Shown here piece after piece: positions 26,305 to 34,063 of a stretch of 64,000 nucleotides of DNA; position 1 is the stretch's first letter, and every line of letters begins with the position of its first letter. The position numbers and the translations under genes are program-made. This DNA is from Marinimicrobium sp. C6131 (GTDB lineage Bacteria; Pseudomonadota; Gammaproteobacteria; Pseudomonadales; Cellvibrionaceae), in assembly GCF_026153455.1 (NCBI RefSeq), contig NZ_CP110629.1, forward strand, positions 248,001-312,000, given 5' to 3'. The notes below the pieces were generated by a model. That model saw only the letters and a program-made list of their open reading frames with translations. It had not been told where the DNA came from and ran no database searches.

Positions 26305-27681
26305 TCAGTCGTCGTCCAGCCCCAGTTTCTGTAGCCGGTAGCGCAGTGACCGGAAGCTGATGCCCAGGTTTTTTGCCGCTTGGGTTTTATTCCACTTGGC
26401 CTGCTCAAGTGCATTGCACAGGATGTCTTTCTCGACTTCCTGAAGATAATGATCCAGAGAAGGGTACTCCGCGCAGCGGGCGACATGGTTGCCTGCGCCG
26501 TCATTGGCGGGTTCCATGCCGTTACCCATCGGGTCGGTATTGTCCGGGAGGTGCAGATCAGCCGGGTCGATGACCTGGCTTTCACAGAGCGTAAACGCTC
26601 GTTCCAGAATGTTTTCAAGCTCCCGGACATTCCCCGGGAAATGATACTCGCAGAGCTGTTTCATGGCCGGTTGGCTCAGCTGTGGCGTGGGGAAATTGAC
26701 CTCTCGGGCCAGTTGTTCGAGTATGTGGCGGGCCAGCATGGCGATATCCTCCCGCCGTTCCCGCAGCGGTGGCACCCGCAATTGAATAACATTCAGTCGA
26801 TAGAAAAGATCCTGACGAAACCGGCCCTGCAGCACTTCCTGATCCAGCGCTTTGTGGGTGGCGCAGAGTATGCGCACGTCCGTACTGATTTCGTTTTGGC
26901 CTCCTACCGGGCGCACGGCTTTTTCCTGGATGGCCCTCAACAGTTTGACCTGCATATCCAGCGGCAGGTCGGCCACCTCGTCCAGGAACAGTGTGCCGCC
27001 TTCGGCAACCTGAAACAGCCCCGCCTTATCTTGGTGGGCACCGGTAAAGCTGCCTTTCTTGTGACCGAAAAACTCGCTCTCCATCAACTCCCGGGGAATG
27101 GCACCACAGTTGACCGCCACGAACTCACCGTCGGCCCGCGGTCCCAGTTTATGGATGGAGCGGGCCACCAGCTCCTTACCCACCCCGGATTCTCCCGAGA
27201 TATACACCGGTGCCTGGGAACGGGCCAGCTTCTGAATGCTGGCGATCAGATGCTGAATGGCTTTGGATTGGCCAATGATCGGACACTCCGCCGGCAGCGG
27301 CATGGGCGGCAGCTGGCTGGACTGGATGGCGCTGCTGACCAGCTTGCGTAATGCGGTGAGATCGACCGGCTTGGACACAAAGTCAAAGGCGCCGGCTTTC
27401 ATGGATTCGATGGCGGCATCGATACTGCCGTGGGCCGTAATCACGGCGACCGGCAACCGGGGATATTCCTGCTGAATGAATTCCACCAGCTCCAGACCGT
27501 TCCCGTCAGGCAGGCGCATGTCTGTCAGGCACAGGGCGTACTGGGATTGCTTCAGACGCTCCTTGGCCAACGTCAGGTTCTCCACACAGTCGGCCTCAAT
27601 GCCCATCCGCCCGAGGGTGATATTCAGCAGCTCGCGAATATCGGGCTCGTCATCAATAACCAGAACGCGTTGATTGCTCAT
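26305..27681 (-). CDS. pilR: Sigma-54-dependent response regulator PilR
   Basis: A 458-residue NtrC-type activator: receiver domain at about 1-120 with phospho-acceptor Asp54 (LTDMRLPDG), AAA+ domain with Walker A GESGVGKE (163-170) and the sigma-54 contact loop GSFTGA (210-215; Ser replaces the more common Ala), and a C-terminal Fis-type helix-turn-helix (TQAAKNLGISFRSLRYRLQ). It pairs with the kinase gene 46 bp upstream. In Pseudomonas PilR activates pilA transcription with sigma-54; that target lies outside this window. Assignment rests on domains and the adjoining pil genes. Confidence 0.94.
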   Translation of the reverse strand: MSNQRVLVIDDEPDIRELLNITLGRMGIEADCVENLTLAKERLKQSQYALCLTDMRLPDGNGLELVEFIQQEYPRLPVAVITAHGSIDAAIESMKAGAFDFVSKPVDLTALRKLVSSAIQSSQLPPMPLPAECPIIGQSKAIQHLIASIQKLARSQAPVYISGESGVGKELVARSIHKLGPRADGEFVAVNCGAIPRELMESEFFGHKKGSFTGAHQDKAGLFQVAEGGTLFLDEVADLPLDMQVKLLRAIQEKAVRPVGGQNEISTDVRILCATHKALDQEVLQGRFRQDLFYRLNVIQLRVPPLRERREDIAMLARHILEQLAREVNFPTPQLSQPAMKQLCEYHFPGNVRELENILERAFTLCESQVIDPADLHLPDNTDPMGNGMEPANDGAGNHVARCAEYPSLDHYLQEVEKDILCNALEQAKWNKTQAAKNLGISFRSLRYRLQKLGLDDD

Positions 27682-27727
27682 AGAAAACCTGTGTCAGAGA
27701 GTCTGTCTGTGTCGGCCGCATGGACCA

Positions 27728-29335
27728 CTAGAGTGCCCGGTCCGGGTGCGCCAACTGAATATGAAATGCACTCAGTCCATCGGACGTGCGTTCATAGTGT
27801 ATTAAAGCCTGATTGGCTTCGCAAAGCTCCTTGCAAATGAACAGTCCGAGGCCCGAGCCGGTGCTTTCCGTGGTAAAAAACGGCTCGAAAATATGCTTGC
27901 GACGCTCCTCATCAATACCCTCACCCCAGTCAATGACTCGGATGAAAGGCTGCTGGTTACGCGTTTCGAGGCCCGCCTCAATCCTGACCCGGCGCTCTCC
28001 GGTAGTGGCCTCACTGTAGCGCAGGCCATTGTCACACAGGTTGGTCAGCACCTGATGGAGCTGGCCCGTGTCAAACTTGGCTCCAATGTCGGCACGATCC
28101 AGAGATAACTCCAGTGTGCACGGAGTGGGCTGGCCGGAGCGGAACTCTTCCGTAAAATGCTGGAGCCAATCGTTCAGTATGATCTGCTCGGGCCGCGCAT
28201 TGCGCCGGCGCGAAAGCTGCAGAACATTCTCGATGATTTGGTTCACCCGCTTGCTGTGATTGTCGATGATCTGAAGCAGGCGCTGGTCGCCGCCGGTGAG
28301 CTGATCCGATTCGCTGAGCAGTTGGCTGGCGTGGCTGATGGCGCCCAAGGGGTTGCGTACCTCGTGGGCGATACTGGCGGTCAGTCGTCCCAGAGAAGCG
28401 AGTTTGAGTTGCTGAGCCTGCTGGGCAATCAGACGGTTGTCTTCGACAAAGACCAGAGTTTCTGAAGCGGTGCTCGGATCCAGCGCCGCGAAGTTGATTT
28501 TCAGCTCGTTGTTGGACGACTGATCCGTGGTCACAACCGATGAGGTGCGACTGTCGGCTTGCCACTGATCAAACTGATTTTTGAGCAGGGGAATGTCATC
28601 GAGCGTCCTGGGTGTCTCGCTCACGCCCAGCAGCTCGGCGGCCGAGCGGTTGATCAATTCAATGGACTGGTTCCCCCCCAGAACAACGATACCGGTACGC
28701 ATGCGCTCCACAATCAATTGCGCCAGCCGCTGCAGGTGTTGCGCCTGCCGAGCCTGGGCCAGCGCCTCCTGGCTGCTGGTGCGGATCTTCCGCGCCAGAT
28801 ATTGAAAGGTGAGGGCCGTAGTGAAGAGCAGGGCGCCCAGGGTGCCGGCGGAGAACAGGGTGCGGTTGTCGATCGACAGCAACCACAGCCGGGTGATGCT
28901 TTCACCCACCACGGCGATGCTGGCCAAGGCCGCCAGCAGAATCGCCAGCTGCGCGGGCAGCAGCATGCCGCCGGCCGCCACGACCACCAACTGCAGGTAG
29001 CCCAGGCCGCTCAAGGCACCGCCACTGGCGTACATCATCAGCGCAATGGCCGCCACGTCCAGAACCAGAAGAATAAAACTCTGTTGGTTGGACGGCAGAA
29101 ATTTCACCCGCCAGAGCAGGCCCAGGGTGATGATGTTGATACTGGTGTAGATGATCGAGGTATAGAGAAAGACGTCCGGCTGGTCATTGCCGAGAATATT
29201 GGGCGCAATGTTGCCCTGAAACATCAGCAATAGCAGGCTGCCCAGCAGCGTGCGATAGTAGGTGTATACCCTCAGCAGGTCGTAATTGCTGTAGCTGGAT
29301 GCGCGGGCCATGACAGGGTTGTCGTTGACGGGCAT
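27728..29335 (-). CDS. pilS: Sensor histidine kinase PilS
   Basis: A 535-residue kinase. The N-terminal region has about six membrane helices within residues 26-180, a PAS-like domain follows (about 205-300), then the HisKA motif LTASIAHEVRNPLGAI with phospho-acceptor His324 and a HATPase domain (NLCDNGLRYS; GEGI; GSGLGLFICKE). It is upstream of pilR in the same direction and completes the PilSR two-component system. The start at 29335 is preferred for length, although the ATG eight codons later is possible. The gene is divergent from nadE. Confidence 0.93.
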   Translation of the reverse strand: MPVNDNPVMARASSYSNYDLLRVYTYYRTLLGSLLLLMFQGNIAPNILGNDQPDVFLYTSIIYTSINIITLGLLWRVKFLPSNQQSFILLVLDVAAIALMMYASGGALSGLGYLQLVVVAAGGMLLPAQLAILLAALASIAVVGESITRLWLLSIDNRTLFSAGTLGALLFTTALTFQYLARKIRTSSQEALAQARQAQHLQRLAQLIVERMRTGIVVLGGNQSIELINRSAAELLGVSETPRTLDDIPLLKNQFDQWQADSRTSSVVTTDQSSNNELKINFAALDPSTASETLVFVEDNRLIAQQAQQLKLASLGRLTASIAHEVRNPLGAISHASQLLSESDQLTGGDQRLLQIIDNHSKRVNQIIENVLQLSRRRNARPEQIILNDWLQHFTEEFRSGQPTPCTLELSLDRADIGAKFDTGQLHQVLTNLCDNGLRYSEATTGERRVRIEAGLETRNQQPFIRVIDWGEGIDEERRKHIFEPFFTTESTGSGLGLFICKELCEANQALIHYERTSDGLSAFHIQLAHPDRAL

Positions 29336-29462
29336 GGGGGACAGGGTACCTTGGCTGTGAGTCTGACCGATCGGGGTCGGATATTATCGCTTTGCGTCGA
29401 ATCCGCAATTGGCGGACAATACGCGTCGTTTTCCCGCAGTTTATCAGGATGCAGGCCCCTTT

Positions 29463-31088
29463 ATGTCAAGTTTGAGTATCGCAATGGCCCAGATCAACCC
29501 GCTGGTCGGGGATATCCCCGGCAATGCCGAGCGGATTCTGGAGCAGGCCCGTCGGGCGGAGGCCCAGGGGGCGGATGTCATCGTCTTTCCGGAGCTGACT
29601 CTGTCGGGCTATCCGCCTGAGGATTTGCTGTTGCGCCCGAGCCTCGCGCTGCGGATTGATCGCGCTCTGGACCAACTCAAGCAGGCAGAGCTGGGTGTTG
29701 TGCTGGTGCTCGGGTACCCCAAGGTGGTGGCGGGCCGCGTGTTCAATATGGCCGGCGTGGTTGCTCGTGGGCAGTTGGTGTGCGAGTACGCCAAACAGTG
29801 CCTGCCGAATTACCAGGTGTTCGATGAGGTGCGCTACTTTGTGCCGGGTGATAGCGCCTGTGTCTTTGACCTCAAGGGCGTGCCGACGGCGCTGACCATC
29901 TGTGAGGACATCTGGCAGCCCGGACCGGTGGAACAGGCCCGGGACGCTGGCGCCAAATTGATGCTGAATCTGAATGCCTCGCCCTTCCACAAAGGCAAGC
30001 CGCGTGAGCGGGAGCAGTTGCTGGCCGAGCGCGCGCGGCAAGGGCGTATGCCCATCGTTTACGTCAATCAGGTGGGCGGCCAGGACGAGCTGGTATTCGA
30101 CGGCGGCTCGGTGGCGGTGAACGCCCAGGGCGACCTGTGCCGGCGCCTGCCCGCCTGGCAGGAGTCGCTGGAGCTGTTGCAGACCAACTGGCACGATGGC
30201 TCGGTCCATATGGCCCATCAGGCGCTGGCTCCCCAGCAGCAGGACCTGGACTCCGTGTATCAGGCGCTGGTGACGGGTACGCGGGATTATGTGAGCAAGA
30301 ATGGTTTCAAAGGGGTGGTGCTGGGCTTGTCCGGCGGCATCGACTCGGCCCTGACGCTGGCCATCGCCGTGGATGCCTTGGGACCAGAGCGGGTAACGGC
30401 CATCATGATGCCGTTTCGATACACCTCGGAACTGAGTCAGACCGACGCCGCCGAACAGGCCCGCCGAATGGGCGTGCGTTACCACTCACTGAGTATCGAG
30501 CCCATGTACGAGGCCTTTATGGCGACCCTGGATCCCGTCTTCGAGGGGGCCAAACGGGATACCACCGAGGAAAACCTGCAGGCCCGCTGTCGAGGCGTCC
30601 TGCTGATGGCCTGGTCCAACAAGCGGGGCGACCTGGTGCTGACCACGGGCAACAAAAGTGAGCTCGCGGTCGGTTACTCCACCCTGTACGGCGATATGGC
30701 CGGCGGGTTTGATGCGCTCAAAGATGTTCCCAAAACCCTGGTGTTTGAACTGGCCAGGCACCGCAACGATCAGGGCGAGGTGATTCCCCCGTCCGTCATT
30801 ACCCGCCCACCGTCTGCCGAGTTGGCGCCGGATCAGAAGGATGAGGACAGCCTGCCGCCTTACGAGGTGCTGGATCAGATACTGGCGTTGTATGTGGAGC
30901 AGGACTTCAGTGCCGAAGCCATTATTGCCCGGGGCTTTGAGCGTGAGGATGTCGAGCGGGTGGTCCGTCTGGTGGACATCAATGAATACAAGCGCCGCCA
31001 GGCCCCGATTGGCGTGCGCATCACCCAGCGCGGCTTCGGCCGCGATCGGCGTTATCCCATTACCTCGGGGTGGAAACTGGGCGAGTAA
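29463..31088 (+). CDS. nadE: Glutamine-dependent NAD+ synthetase
   Basis: A 541-residue two-domain enzyme converting nicotinate adenine dinucleotide to NAD+ with ATP and glutamine. The N-terminal nitrilase-type glutaminase domain shows the Glu-Lys-Cys triad (Glu44 in FPELTLSGY, Lys111 in YAKQCLPNY, Cys147 in TICEDIW). The C-terminal synthetase domain shows the ATP P-loop SGGIDSA (290-296) and GNKSELAVGYSTLYGD. The ATG at 29463 is chosen over an upstream TTG, which lacks a ribosome site and would add residues outside the fold. It lies between pilS and bamD, whereas as I remember these neighbours adjoin directly in P. aeruginosa. Confidence 0.96.
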   Translation: MSSLSIAMAQINPLVGDIPGNAERILEQARRAEAQGADVIVFPELTLSGYPPEDLLLRPSLALRIDRALDQLKQAELGVVLVLGYPKVVAGRVFNMAGVVARGQLVCEYAKQCLPNYQVFDEVRYFVPGDSACVFDLKGVPTALTICEDIWQPGPVEQARDAGAKLMLNLNASPFHKGKPREREQLLAERARQGRMPIVYVNQVGGQDELVFDGGSVAVNAQGDLCRRLPAWQESLELLQTNWHDGSVHMAHQALAPQQQDLDSVYQALVTGTRDYVSKNGFKGVVLGLSGGIDSALTLAIAVDALGPERVTAIMMPFRYTSELSQTDAAEQARRMGVRYHSLSIEPMYEAFMATLDPVFEGAKRDTTEENLQARCRGVLLMAWSNKRGDLVLTTGNKSELAVGYSTLYGDMAGGFDALKDVPKTLVFELARHRNDQGEVIPPSVITRPPSAELAPDQKDEDSLPPYEVLDQILALYVEQDFSAEAIIARGFEREDVERVVRLVDINEYKRRQAPIGVRITQRGFGRDRRYPITSGWKLGE

Positions 31089-31125
31089 GAAGGCATACAT
31101 ACGGTAGGGGGCGACTTTCTCGCAG

Positions 31126-31155
31126 GTCGGGTTAGCGCCCAGCGCGTAACCCGAC
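31126..31155. repeat. Hairpin element between nadE and bamD (REP-like)
   Basis: GTCGGGTTA (31126-31134) and its exact complement (31147-31155) flank a short GCGC/GCGC core, giving an almost perfect 13-bp stem with one bulged G and a 3-base loop. It lies between convergent genes and has no T-run on either strand. The form resembles dispersed GTCGGGTTA...TAACCCGAC repeats of proteobacteria; it may also act as a 3' end structure for both genes. Confidence 0.6.
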
Positions 31156-31176
31156 ACGGTCACACCAAAACAGCCA

Positions 31177-32088
31177 TCAAACCCCTGAAGGCGGCTGCGG
31201 TGCGTCCTGATACTCCGGGTTATAAAGCTCCCGGGTATCAAAACCCGGTGGCTCACTCTTGTCGAACAAGCCGAAGGTAATCAGGCTCAGCCAGCTGCGA
31301 TCACCCTCATCCGAACTGTACTGGAAATCAAAAGAGCCATCGTCGTTCAGTGCCGGGTGGTCCGGGTAGTTCAGCTTGAGGATGTCCAGCATCTGGGCTG
31401 AGAGTTCCGGCATGTCCAGCAGGTCATAGCCCTGTACCATCACCGCCAGGGCATCCGGGACCGCCGGTGTGGTATCAAAGTTCTCGAGTACGTAGCGTCC
31501 CCGGTTGGTGGCGGCCACATAGGCCCCCCGCTTGAAGTAATAGTTGGCCACGTGGATTTCATAGCGGGCCAGCCGGTTGCGCAGGTACAGCATGCGGCGC
31601 TTGGCGTCCGAGGCGTAGATGCTGTCCGGAAAGCGGGTGAGGAGCTGGGCGAAGTGGTCCAGGGAGTCCCGTGCGGCGCCGGGGTCGCGCTGGGTGAGGT
31701 CCGTCGGCAGCACCCGCTCGAACATGCCACGACCCTCGGTAAAGGAGCTGAGCCCTTTCATATAATAGGCGTAATCCACATTGCGGTGCTGGGGGTGAAG
31801 ACGGATGAATCGGTCGGCCGTGGCCGATACCATATCGGCGTCGCCGGAGCGGTAGTAGGCGTAAATCAGCTCCAGCTGGGCCTGCTCGGCATAGGTGCCA
31901 AACGGGAAGTTCTCTTCCAGTGATTGCAGGTTGCTGATGGCGGTTTCCCACTGACTGCGGCGCATTTGCGCCTGCGCGGCCTCGTAAAGGTCGGCCTCAC
32001 TGGTATACTCTGGCTCGCGATCGGTATTGGAGCAGGCGGTAATCAGCGCCAACAGGCCGCCGAGCAGTAGGAGTTGCAGGACTCGCAT
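31177..32088 (-). CDS. bamD: Outer membrane assembly lipoprotein BamD (ComL)
   Basis: A 303-residue outer-membrane lipoprotein of the BAM complex, which inserts beta-barrel proteins. The lipobox is ALITAC with Cys19. Five TPR repeats follow (for example YEAAQAQMRRSQWETAISNL and QLELIYAYYRSGDADMVSAT), and the conserved VDYAYYMKGLSSF segment is clear. The ATG at 32088 is preferred over a TTG nine codons upstream because it gives a proper lipoprotein signal. The C-terminal tail (about 60 residues after the TPRs, Asp/Pro-rich) is longer than in E. coli BamD (245 residues). Divergent from rluD, as in Pseudomonas. Confidence 0.95.
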   Translation of the reverse strand: MRVLQLLLLGGLLALITACSNTDREPEYTSEADLYEAAQAQMRRSQWETAISNLQSLEENFPFGTYAEQAQLELIYAYYRSGDADMVSATADRFIRLHPQHRNVDYAYYMKGLSSFTEGRGMFERVLPTDLTQRDPGAARDSLDHFAQLLTRFPDSIYASDAKRRMLYLRNRLARYEIHVANYYFKRGAYVAATNRGRYVLENFDTTPAVPDALAVMVQGYDLLDMPELSAQMLDILKLNYPDHPALNDDGSFDFQYSSDEGDRSWLSLITFGLFDKSEPPGFDTRELYNPEYQDAPQPPSGV

Positions 32089-32237
32089 AGGATTCAAAAC
32101 TCGTTCACGATTCAAAAGTCAGTGGGCTCCGTACCGGCCCACTGGAGCAGCGGGCTATTAAAACACAGAGCGTGCGTATACCAAAGCGCCCCGGTGGGGC
32201 CGCGCACTCTCGCACTCGATAGAGGTAATCACGCCCC

Positions 32238-33185
32238 ATGGCGGATCAATTGCAACAGAGCACCCGCGTGCCCCCGGATATGGCCGGCATGCGCTTCGAC
32301 CAGGTCGCCTCCGGGTTGTTCCCTGAATTCTCACGGGCCCGGCTCCAATCCTGGATAAAGGACGGCCAACTGACCCTGGACGGACGTATTGCCAAGCCCA
32401 AGGAGCGCCTGCTGGGCGGGGAGACCCTGCGCCTGGAGGCGGAGCTCGAAGCGCAGGGAGAATGGGAGCCCGAGGCCATCGACCTGAACATTGTTTATGA
32501 AGACGACGACCTGCTGGTGATCAACAAGCCCGCCGGTCTGGTGGTGCACCCGGCGGCGGGCAATCACACCGGGACCCTGCTGAACGCGCTTCTGCATCAC
32601 TGCCCGGCCCTGGAGGGGGTGCCCCGGGCGGGCATCGTGCATCGTCTGGATAAAGACACCACGGGCCTGATGGTGGTGGCCAAGACACTGTCGGCCCACA
32701 CCGACCTGGTAGAGCAGTTGCAGGAGCGCATTGTCAGTCGCGAATACGAGGCGGTGGCCATTGGCACCATGACCGGTGGTGGTACCGTGGATGCGCCCAT
32801 TGGTCGCCACCCGCGCCAGCGCAAATTAATGGCCGTTCTGGAGCGCGGCGGCAAGCGCGCCGTGACCCACTATCGGCTGCTGGAGCGCTTTGCGGCCCAC
32901 ACCCATATCCGGGTCAAGCTGGAAACCGGCCGCACCCATCAGATCCGGGTGCATATGGCGCATATCCGCCACCCGCTGGTGGGTGATGCCACCTATGCCG
33001 GGCGCTTCAAAATTCCCAAGGGTGCCAGTGACGAGCTGATTCACGAGCTGAAAAGCTTCCCCCGTCAGGCGCTGCACGCGGCGCGGCTGGGGCTGGAGCA
33101 CCCTGGCACAGGGGAGTACCGCGAGTGGACCGCGCCCTTGCCCGACGACTTCCAATCTTTGCTGGCCGCCCTTCGGGCCGGCTGA
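32238..33185 (+). CDS. rluD: 23S rRNA pseudouridine(1911/1915/1917) synthase
   Basis: A 315-residue enzyme isomerising uridines in helix 69 of 23S rRNA. An N-terminal S4 RNA-binding domain (GMRFDQVASGLFPEFSRARLQ) is followed by the RluA-family catalytic domain with GIVHRLDKDTTGL, where Asp138 is the nucleophile, and RTHQIRVHMAHIRHPLVGD. The adjoining divergent bamD and downstream pgeF match the usual rluD neighbourhood, which separates it from RluC. pgeF begins 20 bp after its stop. Confidence 0.95.
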   Translation: MADQLQQSTRVPPDMAGMRFDQVASGLFPEFSRARLQSWIKDGQLTLDGRIAKPKERLLGGETLRLEAELEAQGEWEPEAIDLNIVYEDDDLLVINKPAGLVVHPAAGNHTGTLLNALLHHCPALEGVPRAGIVHRLDKDTTGLMVVAKTLSAHTDLVEQLQERIVSREYEAVAIGTMTGGGTVDAPIGRHPRQRKLMAVLERGGKRAVTHYRLLERFAAHTHIRVKLETGRTHQIRVHMAHIRHPLVGDATYAGRFKIPKGASDELIHELKSFPRQALHAARLGLEHPGTGEYREWTAPLPDDFQSLLAALRAG

Positions 33186-33205
33186 GTCAATCACCGGAGA
33201 CTGCT

Positions 33206-33967
33206 ATGTCCGAGCTCGAGCTTATCCGCCCCGACTGGCCCGCCCCGGAGCGCGTGCGGGCCGCCATCACCACCCGCCAGGGGGGCGTGAGCGAGGGCCC
33301 CTACGCTCAGTTCAACCTGGCGCAGCACGTCGGGGATGACGCCTCGGCGGTGCAGCGCAACCGTGCTCTGCTGCAGGCTGAGCTCGGACTGGAGCGCGAA
33401 CCTCAATGGCTGGAGCAGATTCATGGCACGGCGGTGGTCGAGGCCCAGGACGATGGCCGGGTCTTGACCGCCGATGGCTGTCATACGAAACAGCCCGGAC
33501 TGGCCTGCGCGGTGCTTACCGCTGATTGCCTGCCGGTGCTGTTGTGCAACCAACAAGGCACGCGAGTGGCGGCGGTGCACGCCGGCTGGCGGGGCTTGGC
33601 CCAGGGCGTACTGGCCGCGGCAGTGGCACGTTTTAGTGAGCCCTCGGCGCAGTTACTGGCCTACCTCGGTCCCGCATTGTCTCAGCCCCACTTTGAGGTG
33701 GGGGTGGAGGTACTGGAGGCGTTTTTTGAACAGGCGCGCGACGAAGCCCACAATGAGGCCATTGCACAGGCCTTCCAGCCCGGTCAGAAGCCGATGCATT
33801 TTCAGGGCGATTTGTATGCTCTGGCTCGCGCCGAGCTTGAGGCGCTGGGGGTGACCGCCGTTTACGGCGGTGATTTCTGCACCTACCGCGACCGCGAGCG
33901 ATTTTATTCTTATCGCCGGGATCGCGACACCGGCCGGATGGCGAGCTTGATCTGGATCAACCCCTGA
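33206..33967 (+). CDS. pgeF: Peptidoglycan editing factor / purine nucleosidase-like, YfiH family
   Basis: A 253-residue multicopper-oxidase-like fold protein of the YfiH/DUF152 family. The metal triad is visible: His73 (LEQIHG), Cys108 (TADCLP) and His125 (VHAGWRGL). Members have been reported as peptidoglycan-editing factors that prevent misincorporation of Ser in muropeptides and as purine nucleoside-cleaving enzymes. The ATG at 33206 has CCGGAGA upstream; a longer frame begins inside rluD. It lies between rluD and clpB as in P. aeruginosa. Family assignment is secure; the physiological role is less certain. Confidence 0.92.
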   Translation: MSELELIRPDWPAPERVRAAITTRQGGVSEGPYAQFNLAQHVGDDASAVQRNRALLQAELGLEREPQWLEQIHGTAVVEAQDDGRVLTADGCHTKQPGLACAVLTADCLPVLLCNQQGTRVAAVHAGWRGLAQGVLAAAVARFSEPSAQLLAYLGPALSQPHFEVGVEVLEAFFEQARDEAHNEAIAQAFQPGQKPMHFQGDLYALARAELEALGVTAVYGGDFCTYRDRERFYSYRRDRDTGRMASLIWINP

Positions 33968-33986
33968 TACAAAGCGCGGCCTCGCG

Positions 33987-34016
33987 CCTTGCTTTTTCGG
34001 GGTGTGCCCCCATTCT
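33987..34016 (+). promoter_or_regulatory. Sigma-32-type heat-shock promoter of clpB
   Basis: A -35-like CCTTGCTT (33987-33994) and a -10-like CCCCATTC (34008-34015) lie 13 bp apart, close to the sigma-32 consensus (CTTGAAA, 11-16 bp, CCCCATNT). They sit about 50 bp upstream of clpB, which is a classical sigma-32 target. Confidence 0.65.
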
Positions 34017-34063
34017 TTTAACCATACCTGGTTATCAGTAATGACTATTCTTGAGGCACACCC

